From Ascarosepion bandense (lineage: Eukaryota; Mollusca; Cephalopoda; Sepiida; Sepiidae): DNA of 64,000 nucleotides. A model generated the notes under the pieces. That model ran no database searches. It had not been told where the DNA came from and saw only the letters and a program-made list of their open reading frames with translations. Within the stretch, counting starts at the first letter, position 1. Every line of letters begins with the position of its first letter. Location of the stretch: NCBI GenBank assembly GCA_037127315.1, contig JBBBDQ010000225.1, forward strand, positions 799,001 through 863,000. Reading direction: 5' to 3'. Shown one piece after another: positions 56,085 to 64,000 of the stretch. The position numbers and the translations under genes were made by a program.

Positions 56085-57166
56085 CAATCTGTGAGTCTGT
56101 GTGTGACTTTCCTATGCACGCCTACATTTTTTAATCTACGCCATTCAAACTTTCTAGGGCCACATATCTACAGGGAAGCCAGTTCGCAACCTACTTTTTG
56201 AGTTTCAGTTCAGCAATTTTCCCTTTCGCACATTTTGGCCATTGTAGCCGATTGTTTACATTTGCTCCTTAAAGCATCTAAGATCTAAGATGGTTGCTAA
56301 ATTACATAACAGAAATCAAATCAAACGTGTCAAACGCAACTACAATATTTTTTATTAAAAAAAAAATGAGCCTTTATATTTAATTTTTATTCCGACGTTT
56401 TAAAAATTCATTTGGTTAACAAAAAAATGTGAACATTTTTCCCTGTAATTTTGAAACAAAAGAAATAAAAAAAAAGAAAGGTGCCTTTTCAGACAAAAAA
56501 CAAAATATGTAAAAAAAAAATGTGCCAATGATTAATTTAAATATTTAAGTCGTTTTTTTTTTCAGATTTATTATTTTATACTTCAGAAAATAAAATTAAA
56601 AAATAAAATAAAGCTTTTTATTTCGTTAAATATTTCATGCAGGAAATCAATGGTCTGTAATTCGTGTGGCATTAACTTTTTCCTCTAAAATTAAATGTCT
56701 ATATTTTCTAATATTCTTGGAAAATTTCTGAACTGAAAGCGTAATAGTTTTTATATTTCTAATTTTATTAAAACAAAATAAATAATTTTTATTTTTATGT
56801 TAAATTCATTTAGTTAACAAAAAATGTAAATATTTTCCCCCGTAATTTTCAAACAAAAACAAACGCACTGTTGTTTACAATGTCACACAAAACATCAAAT
56901 CACGTTTACGCAAAACAGAAGAAAATAGATTTTTTAATGAAATTTTTAACAATTTTGAAACAACAATTTTTTATATAATTATTTTTTTTATATAACCGAG
57001 TTTTAAAAGAATTTATCCATTTAATATTATAAACATTATTGCATCAAGAGATTTGATGTTTGTATGAGTATTGTAAACATTGCGTTCCAAGTAGTTTAGC
57101 AGCCATCTTCGATTAAAGTAACACACACTCACACTAGGTGTGCTCAGTTTTTGTAGATTTTTTAAC
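56081..57166. other. Intergenic, no gene seen
   Basis: Very AT-rich with A-runs. TTTGGTTAACAAAAAA and TTTAGTTAACAAAAAA blocks (56410 and 56809), each followed by a GTGAACAT/GTAAATAT-TTTCCCC-GTAATTTT segment, show an internal duplication of about 60 bp. Confidence 0.55.
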
Positions 57167-58189
57167 ATGCCTCCTAAAAAAAGAGCTCGGTTTGGATGTA
57201 TGACCGCTAAAGCTGCGGCAGTCAGGGTAACAAGGGCAATTGTTGCATCCAGCACCAATGTTGAGGCGGCGACTACTTCTACTCTACTGCAATATATCCG
57301 ACCCGCTGTCTCTGTGGACCAAGTATAGAACGACATGTCCGAGGACTTCCTTCGGCTCGCACAGACTGAACTGCCTGTAATTGAAGTTGGCTACAATAAT
57401 ATGATTTACAACAGAACAATGACTGAAATTGAGAACTCCTTGATGAAAATGAGCAATAACACTTTGCAAAATTTTGGGCTTCCTTTGTGTGTGCGAAAGG
57501 CCGACAACACATTCTCTTTGAAAGTTCTTCGCGAAATGTCTTACAATATTAACAGTCTTATAGAATATATCGGTGCCAACGAACCGGAGTTGCTACCTGA
57601 CCAACAATTGGCATACGACACCGTCTGCACCACCGTTGACAGTTAATATGGGGGTATTTACTTTCTCGATGCTCCTGGAGGGACGGGAAAAACCTTCGTC
57701 CCACGCCTCATTCTTGCCAAAATCCGCAGCAGCGGGAAGATTGTATTGGCCGTCGCATCCACGGGTATTTCCGCTACCGTGTTGCCAGGAGGAAGAACGG
57801 CCCACCCCACTTTCAGACTACCCCTCGACCTAGACAGAGAAGAGGTGCCTACGTGTAATATCACCAAAAACTCTGACGAAGCAGAGCTTCTCAGAAGATA
57901 TCGACTAATCATCTGGGATGAATGCACCGTGGCTAATAAGGCTGCACTTGAAGCTCTCGATCGGATACTCATGGATGTCAGTGACTAAATCGAACTCAGT
58001 CGAATCTCAAATGTGTGCAACACTGTTGATAATTTGATGGATCTTAAGACATTGGTCTTTCCAGATTTCAAAAGGAATTACTTGGATGTTGAGTGGCTCA
58101 GTGAAAGGGCTATACTAGCACCAACAAATGCTGTTGTTAGTGCAATTAATGACCAGGCGATTCACATTGGCATCTTCTCCTACGACTAA
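57167..58189 (+). pseudogene. Helitron helicase (PIF1-like) remnant
   Basis: One continuous frame of 341 codons with three internal stops (57326 TAG, 57644 TAA, 57986 TAA). It starts MPPKKRARFGCMTAKAAAVR, the basic start of Helitron proteins, and jumps to the pre-helicase region (EDFLRLAQTELPVIEV, ELLPDQQLAYDTV). It then has Walker A LDAPGGTGKTF (57664-57696), the STGISATVLPGGRTAHPTFR motif, Walker B LIIWDEC (57907-57927), and after another jump DVEWLSERAILAPTNAVVSA near the end. The Rep nuclease and helicase motifs between Walker B and ERAILAPTN are deleted, each without changing frame. Helitrons move by rolling-circle replication; this copy is dead. The 5' TC and 3' CTRR ends were not found. 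Confidence 0.85.
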
Positions 58190-58230
58190 AATGTTCTGAG
58201 TTGCACTTGCAACGCCAGGCTATGATGCTA

Positions 58231-58233
<3 letters not shown>

Positions 58234-58264
<31 letters not shown>
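58234..58264. repeat. (TA)n microsatellite
   Basis: About 15 TA units immediately beside the PLE downstream end. Confidence 0.95.
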
Positions 58265-58266
<2 letters not shown>

Positions 58267-58399
58267 GAAATATGCTTTGATACGACTGAATAAAAAATAG
58301 ATTTAAACAAACAGAATTTTATGATAATTTTTTTTAATTGGGACTTAAGCTGTTTTTCAGACACACTTCTTCAGGGACTAATCCTTTATGAAAATATGA

Positions 58400-59725
58400 T
58401 TAAATTAGACCCAGAAATTAGACTCTATACATATGCGGGAGAATTCTCAGAAATTAGACTCTATACATATGCGGGAGAATTCTCAGAAATTAGACTCTAT
58501 ACATATGCGTGGAGAATTTCTCAGAAATTGGATCTATACATATGTGAGAATTCTCAGAAATTAGACTCTATACATATGCGGGAGAATTAGACTTTTACAT
58601 ATGCGGGAGAATTAGACTCTATACATATGCGGGAGAATTAGACTCTATACATATGCGGAGAATTAGACTCTATACATATGCGGAATTCTCAGAAATTAGA
58701 CTCTATACATATGCGGGAGAATTCTCAGAAATTGACCTATACATATGCGGGAGAATTCTCAGAAAATTGGACTCTATGAGCATATGTGAGAATTCTCAGA
58801 AATTGACTCTATACATATGCGGGAGAATTCTCAGAAATTGGACTCTATACATAGTGAGAATTCTCAGAAATTGGACTCTATACATATGCGGGAGAATTCT
58901 CAGAAATTGACCTCATGAAAGATGCGGGAGAATTTCAGAAATTGGACTCTTATACATATGCGGGAGAATTCTCAGAAATTGACCTATACATGTGAGAATT
59001 CTCAGAAATTGGACTCTATACATATGCGGGAGAATTCTCAGAAATTGACTCCTATACATATGCGGGAGAATTCTCAGAAATTGACTCCTATACATGCGGG
59101 AGAATTCTCAGAAATTGGACTCTATACATATGCGGGAGAATTTCAGAAATTGGACTCTAAGACATATGGGAGAATTCTCAGAAATTGGACTCTATACATA
59201 TGCGGGAGAATTCTCAGAAATTGGACTCTATACATATGCGGGAGACCCTAGAAATTGGACTTCCATACATATGCGGGAGAATTTTCAGAAATTGGACTCT
59301 ATACATATGCGGGAGAATTTCAGAAATTGACTCTATACATATGCGGGAATTCTCAGAAATTAGACTCTATACATATGCGGGAGAATTCTCAGAAATTAGA
59401 CTCTATACATATGCGGGAGAATTCTCAGAAATTAGACTCTATACATATGCGGGAGAATTCCCAGAAATTAGACTCTATACATATGCGGGAGAATTCTCAG
59501 AAATTAGACTCATGCATATGCGGGGAGAATTTCAGAAATTAGACTCTATGCATATGCGGGAGAATTCTCAGAAAATTAGACTCTATGCATATGCGGGAGA
59601 ATTCTCAGAAATTAGACTCTATACATATGCGGGAGAATTCAGAAATTAGACTCTATACATATGCGGGAGAATTCTCAGAAATTAGACTCTATACATATGC
59701 GGGAGAATTCTCAGAAATAAAGCTG
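58400..59725 (-). repeat. 36-bp tandem repeat array in the PLE downstream terminal repeat
   Basis: About 36 copies of a 36-bp unit, on plus GAAATTAGACTCTATACATA followed by TGCGGGAGAATTCTCA, with small indels in some copies. Each unit has the palindromes CATATG and GAGAATTCTC. Because 36 is a multiple of three, the array stays open on plus over long stretches and gives frames of repeated EIRLYTYAGEFS; these are not genes. The upstream terminal repeat has one unit (63473-63510). Confidence 0.93.
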
Positions 59726-59749
59726 GAACATGTCTAAATTTTTACGATT

Positions 59750-60308
59750 AATGTAAATACGTAAAATTAAGAAGGTAAATAACTTTACGGGTACCAAAAA
59801 CAAATCGTAATTTAGCTGAAAAGAAAGTGGCAGAGACAATAGTAGAAACTCTATCACTTAAAGTTTTACATTTTCTGCCAAGCCAAAGCAATTTTAGATA
59901 GATAGGACACAGGCTAAGGCCGAATTTTGGACATATATTGAAGTTATCTATCTTCTGTTCTACTGTACGATCAACAATATTAGCCGGACAATCATTATTG
60001 ATAAGAATAAAACAAATTTGTTCAACTCTTACTGGAGTGTACAAGAGGGGTAAGTCATTAAAGCCCGATTTAACCATTGACCAGATTTATTTTTCTAGTA
60101 CGAGGGACAAAACAGCTCCAACTGGTGTAAAGACCTGTAAAAATTGCTTTACTAGTGATAAAGTATAATTCTTCCGCTCCACATGAACGTCAAAAAATGA
60201 GGTAGAAAAGACCAGAGATGGGTGCAATGAATTTAAAGATTCACAAAAAAGAATTGCTTCATCTATGTTGTTATAGAGAAAGTATCATCAACATAACGTT
60301 GATAGATA
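59750..60308 (-). pseudogene. PLE reverse transcriptase, catalytic YVDD and thumb
   Basis: Beyond Tc1 the minus strand continues YQRYVDDTFS (catalytic motif C at 60283-60302), then with shifts FYLI, LSTS, GLYTSW. In frame 60077-59748 come NNDCPANIVDRTVEQKIDNF, LSLCPIYLKLLWLGRKC and LSDRVSTIVSATFFSAKLRF. It stops just where the connector to GIY-YIG would begin. Confidence 0.8.
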
Positions 60309-61888
60309 CACTCCCGATCAAAAATTTAAAACCACTTAAAAATCTTTAATAAGAATTTTTTTTTAGGATAGATTTTAAACTCCTCCCACTTAAGGTTACC
60401 AATACTACACTCTAAAAGGTTATGGAAACAAAAAGCTACATTCCAAACATTTTATTTAGAAATTTACATTTTTATAAAATGAGGCGATTTATGCATGATC
60501 AAAATTATAATACCAGAGACAAAAGTTCTACGAAATTGTACACAGAGTGTATGAATACATTCAACAACCAAATTTAATAATGAGTTCTACCTCCACTGCT
60601 TTTGATGACTTCAAAAATTCTGTCGGGCATGCTAGAAATAAGCGTTTCCATTAAGGTGCAGGGGATGTTTCTTCAGCTTCTGAAGATGGCTTTACAAAGT
60701 TCATTTTTTGTTGAATATTGTTTGCCATTTCGATAAACATCTCTTGTCATCCATCCCCAAACATTTTCAATTGAGTTCAAGTCCAGTGAGCATGCAGGAT
60801 GTCCCAAGAGATGGATCCCATTTTCTTGTAGAAAGGTCAAGGTCCGTCTTGCAGCGTGGATTGCAGCATTATCCTGTTGGAATAACCATCCATCCCCCAC
60901 AAACGATGGTCCTCCGTCATCAAAGATGCTTTTTGTAGCATGCTAACATAACCAGCCGCTGTCTGACGACCCGGCACCACCTGAATCTCCATCGTCCCTC
61001 TGTAAGAAAAATCACCCCATACCATTAGGGACCCTCCACCACTATGACGTGTGGAGAAAATTTCAGGAGGCATGCTTTGTTATGCCAATATCGTTGGAAG
61101 CCATCAGGACCATAGAGATTGAATTTTTTCTCATCAGAAAACAGGACTCTCTTCCACTTCTCAACGTCCCATGTTTGGTATTTACGACCAAACTTTAAGC
61201 GGTCCACCTTGTGACATGGAAGCAGCCGAGGAATTCGTTTACATTTTTTATTTACCATGCCTTTTTGTCGTAAGTGTCGTCTGATGGTTACTGGACTGCA
61301 ATCAGCGTCTGTGACTGCCTTAATTTGACTAGAAGAAAGTCCCCCGTCTTTCATAACAACCCATCTTATTCTCCTACTCAATGCAGGAGAAATTTTTGGG
61401 GGCCTACCAGAGGATTTTGCTTTTCCATAATTCTCACTGTTCTTTAGAAAGTTGCAAATCACAGTTTTACTGCGATTTACCTTAGCTGCGATCGCCCGCT
61501 GTGACAAACCTCTGCTTATGGAATTCGAGAATTCGAGAACGCTCAACTTCGGTAAGTTTGCTTGCTTTAGGCATGGTAACACCTTTATGCAGTGATTGCT
61601 AATCTCTAACTGAACTAAAAACATAGGAATTACCATATATCTAACAATTTATACCCCTGGTCTTATAATTTTGATCATGTGTAAATTGCCTCATTTTATA
61701 AAAATGTAAATTTCTAAATAAAATGTTTGAAACGTAACTTCTTGTTTCCATAACTTTTTAGATTGTAGTATTGGTAACCTTAAGTGGTAGGAGTTTAAAA
61801 TCTATTTTAAAAAAAACACTTTAAAATCTTTAAAAAAAAAATTTTTTTTAAAGATTTTTAAGTGGTCTTAAATTTTTGATCGGGAGTG
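60309..61888 (-). mobile_element. Complete Tc1-like element inserted in the PLE
   Basis: 1,580 bp, flanked by TA (60307-60308 and 61889-61890). Ends begin CACTCCCGATCAAAAATTTA on both sides. The inverted similarity continues for about 210 bp (60309-60520 with 61660-61888), including ATTTACATTTTTATAAAATG and the ATGATCAAAATTATAA blocks. Long inverted repeats with inner repeats are typical of Tc1 elements. The insertion splits the PLE immediately before its YVDD motif, so Tc1 is the younger. Confidence 0.95.
60673..61574 (-). pseudogene. Tc1 transposase (DD34E), two or three frameshifts
   Basis: A probable start is ATG at 61574-61572 ([18 protein letters not shown]). Then, after a shift, paired helix-turn-helix domains [20 protein letters not shown] and [17 protein letters not shown], and a GRPP-type linker (SSGRPPKIS). 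The first catalytic aspartate is in [16 protein letters not shown]. After a shift at about 61060 come [15 protein letters not shown], and after another at about 60890 FQQDNAAIHAARR (second aspartate) and LDLNSIENVWGWM (glutamate). There are 34 residues between D and E, the Tc1 signature. All three catalytic residues are present, so the lesions are few and recent. Confidence 0.9.
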
Positions 61889-62930
61889 TATATGATTTCT
61901 GACACCTTTCAAATAAACAGCTCTCATGGTACTCAACAAAACTCTTGGCTAAGAAGGGACCCAAAAGGCTACCTACAGAAACCCCATCTACCTGGGCATA
62001 CATAAAATTTCCAAAACTAAATTCTACTCCCTCTGTTACTAATGTCAGGAACTTTAAAAATAAAGGCTCCGGAATGGGAGTGAGAACCCAGGCATCCTCT
62101 ATAGAGCGCGTCAACATATATCTGTGCTGTCTCTTGTAAAGATTCACGATATAAAATGAAACCATAACCTTGTCATTAGAAGTAATAAGACAATTTCTAA
62201 CAAACTTTGAAAAGATAAAAGATTCTGGTACACAGTAAGTTGAGAAGTAGTCGAATACAGGTTTAATCAATTGTGACAACTATATGGCCAACTCATGCTG
62301 TGCCGAGCCCATCATAGATAAAATGGGACGTAAAGACACATTATCTTTGTGAATTTTAGGCAAACCATAGAGTTTTGGTCTTTGGGAACTTACAGGTCAA
62401 ATTTGTTGTAGGTGTCTTTCCGTATAAGATTGCCCTTATACACCTCCAATAACAGTTTCTGAAGTTTTGATTCCAACTTATTAGTACGGTCATGTGTTGA
62501 TGACGGACCAATTAAACGAAACTTTGAAGTATCTCTTAGAATGGCAATCTTGTTCAGAATGACCACGCCAACACCTTTATCTGGCTTGGTGATGTAGATG
62601 TTATTACGGATTTTCAAAGCCTTAATAGTCTTGTAGTGAATGTGTCGCCATGCGACCATGTCACGTTCAATCGGTGTGGAGACAAACTCGTGTACTGTCT
62701 CAGAAATTCTTAATTTACAAAATGTACATTGATCCGTAGAGAAGGAAACAATACGAATCAGCTCTGAAAACATTACTTCAAATTCAGCAAGAACTTCGAC
62801 CTTGTTTCCGTTTCGATAAGGAATACAGAAATCCAACCTTCTAGAGAAAATTACTTTTTCTATTTCGGAAAAATTAATATTATACAGATTAATTATATAT
62901 CTGTCCAATGAATTAATTTTCAACACCAAT
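61889..62930 (-). pseudogene. PLE reverse transcriptase, N-terminal two thirds
   Basis: Frame 62929-62390 covers SRRLDFCIPYRNGNK, CTFCKLRISETVHEFVST, the RWR-like region and NNIYITKPDKGVGVVILNK, then LIRKDTYNKFDL. A frameshift near 62390 leads to RPKLYGLPKIHKDN, LRPILSMMGSAQHEL, a stop at about 62283, then LIKPVFDYFSTYCVPESF (frame 62279) up to FVEYHESCLFERCQKSY, where Tc1 is inserted. Conserved PLE positions KLYGLPK and G-RPI are intact. Confidence 0.82.
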
Positions 62931-62939
62931 TTTCAGCGT

Positions 62940-63319
62940 TGATGTAATTATTATCTTTGGCAAAAGTTTTCTCATCGAAATTTAATCTGCATTTAGCTAG
63001 ATATTTTGAAAAACGAAAAAATCAAAAAACGAAAGTTGTCTTTTAAGTCTGCCTATAAGAAAACGATATATCATGTGGGTTGAAAGAAATAATTGTGTTA
63101 GCTTGTCAAGCTCATACTTAAAAGCTTGTTCCGATTGGAAACTATAATTAATCTTTGTCTTTATTAGTCTGCGTTTAATAAAGAAGAGACAACATTAAAA
63201 GACAAAGAAGAAAGGAGAAATTTTCTTTTGGTATGTAAAGGAGGGAACTTAACTTGTACCATAGTCTAATCGAATTGTTCAAGTTCTCAGTAATAATCCT
63301 ATGGTATCTCAATTTTGAA
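62940..63319. other. PLE 5' leader region
   Basis: AT-rich sequence between the upstream terminal repeat and the recognised RT frame. Any N-terminal coding part is too decayed to assign. Confidence 0.4.
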
Positions 63320-63600
63320 TGTCGGAATAATGCTTTGATACCACAGAATAAATAAATAAATTTAAACAAATAGAATTTTGTGCTCTTTTTTTTTTTAAAT
63401 TGTGACCTAGGCTGCCTTGCAGTCAACGCTTCTTCAGGGACCAGGCGTTGGCAAAAACTTGATTAAATAAGGCTATATATATGCAAGAGAATTCTCAGAG
63501 ATAAGGCTGGAACACGCCTAAAATTTTACGATTAATGTAAATATGTAAAATTAAGAAATTAAGAAAGTAAATAAATTTACGATTAAAATAAATGCGTAAA
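63320..63600 (-). repeat. PLE upstream terminal repeat (single 36-bp unit)
   Basis: Shares with 58262-58400 the ATGCTTTGATAC, AATAAATAAATAAATTTAAACAAA, AGAATTTT and CTTCTTCAGGGAC blocks. With 59700-59795 it shares the GAGAATTCTCAGARATAARG and TTTACGATTAATGTAAAT blocks. It is thus the same repeat without the array. Confidence 0.82.
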
Positions 63601-63728
63601 GTGAAGAAAATAAATAAATGAACCAACCAGAGCATGAATACAGAAAAAAAAAGATCGCTCACATATCTCCAAACAAGTTCAAAGACCGCACAAAATTGTC
63701 CTTTTTGTTTGTTTAAATACAACTTTAC

Positions 63729-63730
<2 letters not shown>

Positions 63731-63776
<46 letters not shown>
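63731..63776. repeat. (TA)n tail of SINE copy 2
   Basis: About 23 TA units directly following the SINE 3' end GGATGAC as read on minus. Confidence 0.93.
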
Positions 63777-63779
<3 letters not shown>

Positions 63780-63832
63780 ATCCGCAGACAGATCTGTTTC
63801 ACTGTATCACAGCTCATCAGTACGGTTAGACT
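63776..63832 (-). ncRNA. Type I hammerhead ribozyme motif in SINE copy 2
   Basis: On minus: CTGATGA (63820-63814), stem II GCTGT/ACAGT (63813-63809 with 63805-63801), GAAA (63800-63797), stem III ACAG/CTGT with a 2-nt loop, then C17 at 63787. Predicted cleavage is between 63787 and 63786. Stem I is CCGTA/TGCGG plus an outer AGTC/GACT helix (63832-63829 with 63779-63776), separated by an internal loop UAA/AU. Stems III and I are one base pair longer than in copy 1. Activity is predicted. Confidence 0.87.
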
Positions 63833-63925
63833 CCGATTGCTACATAACCCAGGCTCAAAACCAGACCGAATTGGCGTCAGTCGGCGACTCTACCCCTGGG
63901 TCACGGGGCGTTCGGTGGAAAAAGG
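63776..63925 (-). repeat. tRNA-derived SINE with 3' hammerhead motif, copy 2
   Basis: Read on minus it starts CCACCGAACGCCCCGTGACC, with CAGGGGTAGAGTCGCCGACT (A-box region) and GGTTTTGAGCC (B-box position), then GTCTAACCGTACTGATGAGC and on to GGATGACTATATA. It aligns end to end with copy 1 at 18226-18371. The head is more diverged than the 3' hammerhead part. The 63.93-64.0 kb flank is outside the shared region. Confidence 0.82.
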
Positions 63926-64000
63926 CAGTCTTTTTAGCGCATATCGTATTACGCGCCCAATAGCTAGCATGCTCCAATTCATTTTACTGAATGAGCGATG

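Larger units (their letters stand above)
58265..63600 (-). mobile_element. Penelope-like element with LTR-like ends, split by Tc1
   Basis: Minus order: upstream terminal repeat (63600-63320), coding region (about 63100-59750) and downstream terminal repeat (about 59795-58265). The two ends share TTTACGATTAATGTAAATA, GAGAATTCTCAGARATAA, CTTCTTCAGGGAC and ATAYGCTTTGATAC in the same order. The coding region has the PLE N-terminal block (ITKPDKGVGVVILNK), KLYGLPKIHKDNVSLRPILS, the fingers/palm region (SFGNFMYAQVDGVSVGSLLG) and QRYVDDTF. The thumb follows (SLCPIYLKLLWLGRK, ATFFSAKLRFVFGTRKV). The coding region stops at GTRKV where a GIY-YIG would follow, so the nuclease is missing. Without Tc1 it is about 3.7 kb. 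Confidence 0.85.

Noticed and set aside
58321..59649. Long plus-strand frames encoding repeated EIRLYTYAGEFS
   Set aside because: They are translations of a 36-bp satellite whose length is a multiple of three. Units with indels break the frame and no start, splice or domain context exists.
58400..59725. CRISPR-like regular array
   Set aside because: Units are contiguous without unique spacers, and the genome is eukaryotic.
60708..60938. Plus-strand frame over the Tc1 element
   Set aside because: Antisense of the transposase DD34E region.

Overview
The window is a piece of an animal nuclear genome, most likely a cephalopod mollusc (octopus-like). It is AT-rich and full of microsatellites. 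It has one spliced gene with GT-AG introns and an unusually dense mix of decayed transposable elements: RTE, Tx1/L1-like and jockey/CR1-like LINEs, Penelope-like elements (PLEs), a Ty3/gypsy fragment, Tc1 and mariner elements, hAT, Helitron, and tRNA-derived SINEs. The species assignment is inference from this repeat repertoire. There are no operons, no rRNA and no CRISPR array. Almost every long reading frame is transposon-derived, a simple repeat, or a shadow of one.

Layout. 0-5 kb: the 3' end of a Tx1-like LINE (minus), a near full-length but broken RTE LINE (copy A, plus), then a PLE remnant (minus). 5-15 kb: mostly non-coding AT-rich DNA with two decayed mariner-superfamily transposases and a degenerate tRNA-like SINE. 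15-25 kb: RTE copy B, several minus-strand LINE remnants sharing one 3' tail, a SINE, LTR-like pieces and microsatellites. 25-27.3 kb: a tRNA-Leu-like sequence and a PLE GIY-YIG remnant. 27.6-35.7 kb: the only convincing host gene, three coding exons encoding 279 residues; its 6.8-kb second intron holds a Tx1-type ORF1, a hAT (ZMYM1-like) pseudogene and a 3'-truncated RTE (copy E). 36-44 kb: more LINE tails and a Ty3/gypsy LTR-gag-protease fragment. 44-50 kb: sparse, with a decayed jockey-like LINE and LTR-like sequence. 50-55 kb: RTE copies C (plus) and D (minus) converge; D is split by an internally deleted mariner with a TA target duplication. 55-58.2 kb: a candidate pogo/Tigger-like non-autonomous element and a Helitron helicase pseudogene. 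58.3-63.6 kb: a PLE (minus) whose downstream LTR-like end has grown into about 36 copies of a 36-bp unit, and whose reverse transcriptase is split by a complete Tc1 element. The window ends in a second copy of the SINE.

The most interesting signal is in the two SINE copies (18.2 kb plus; 63.8 kb minus). Each has a tRNA-like promoter head, and next to the 3' (TA)n tail each has every conserved element of a type I hammerhead ribozyme: CUGAUGA, a 5-bp stem II, GAAA, a short stem III closed by GUC, and a two-part stem I. Base differences between the copies keep the fold. The second most interesting is the PLE end, where a unit present once in the upstream terminal repeat has become a 1.3-kb tandem array in the downstream one.

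The elements do not form a pathway. They record successive insertions: Tc1 into PLE, mariner into RTE, RTE next to hAT, and several families into one gene's intron.
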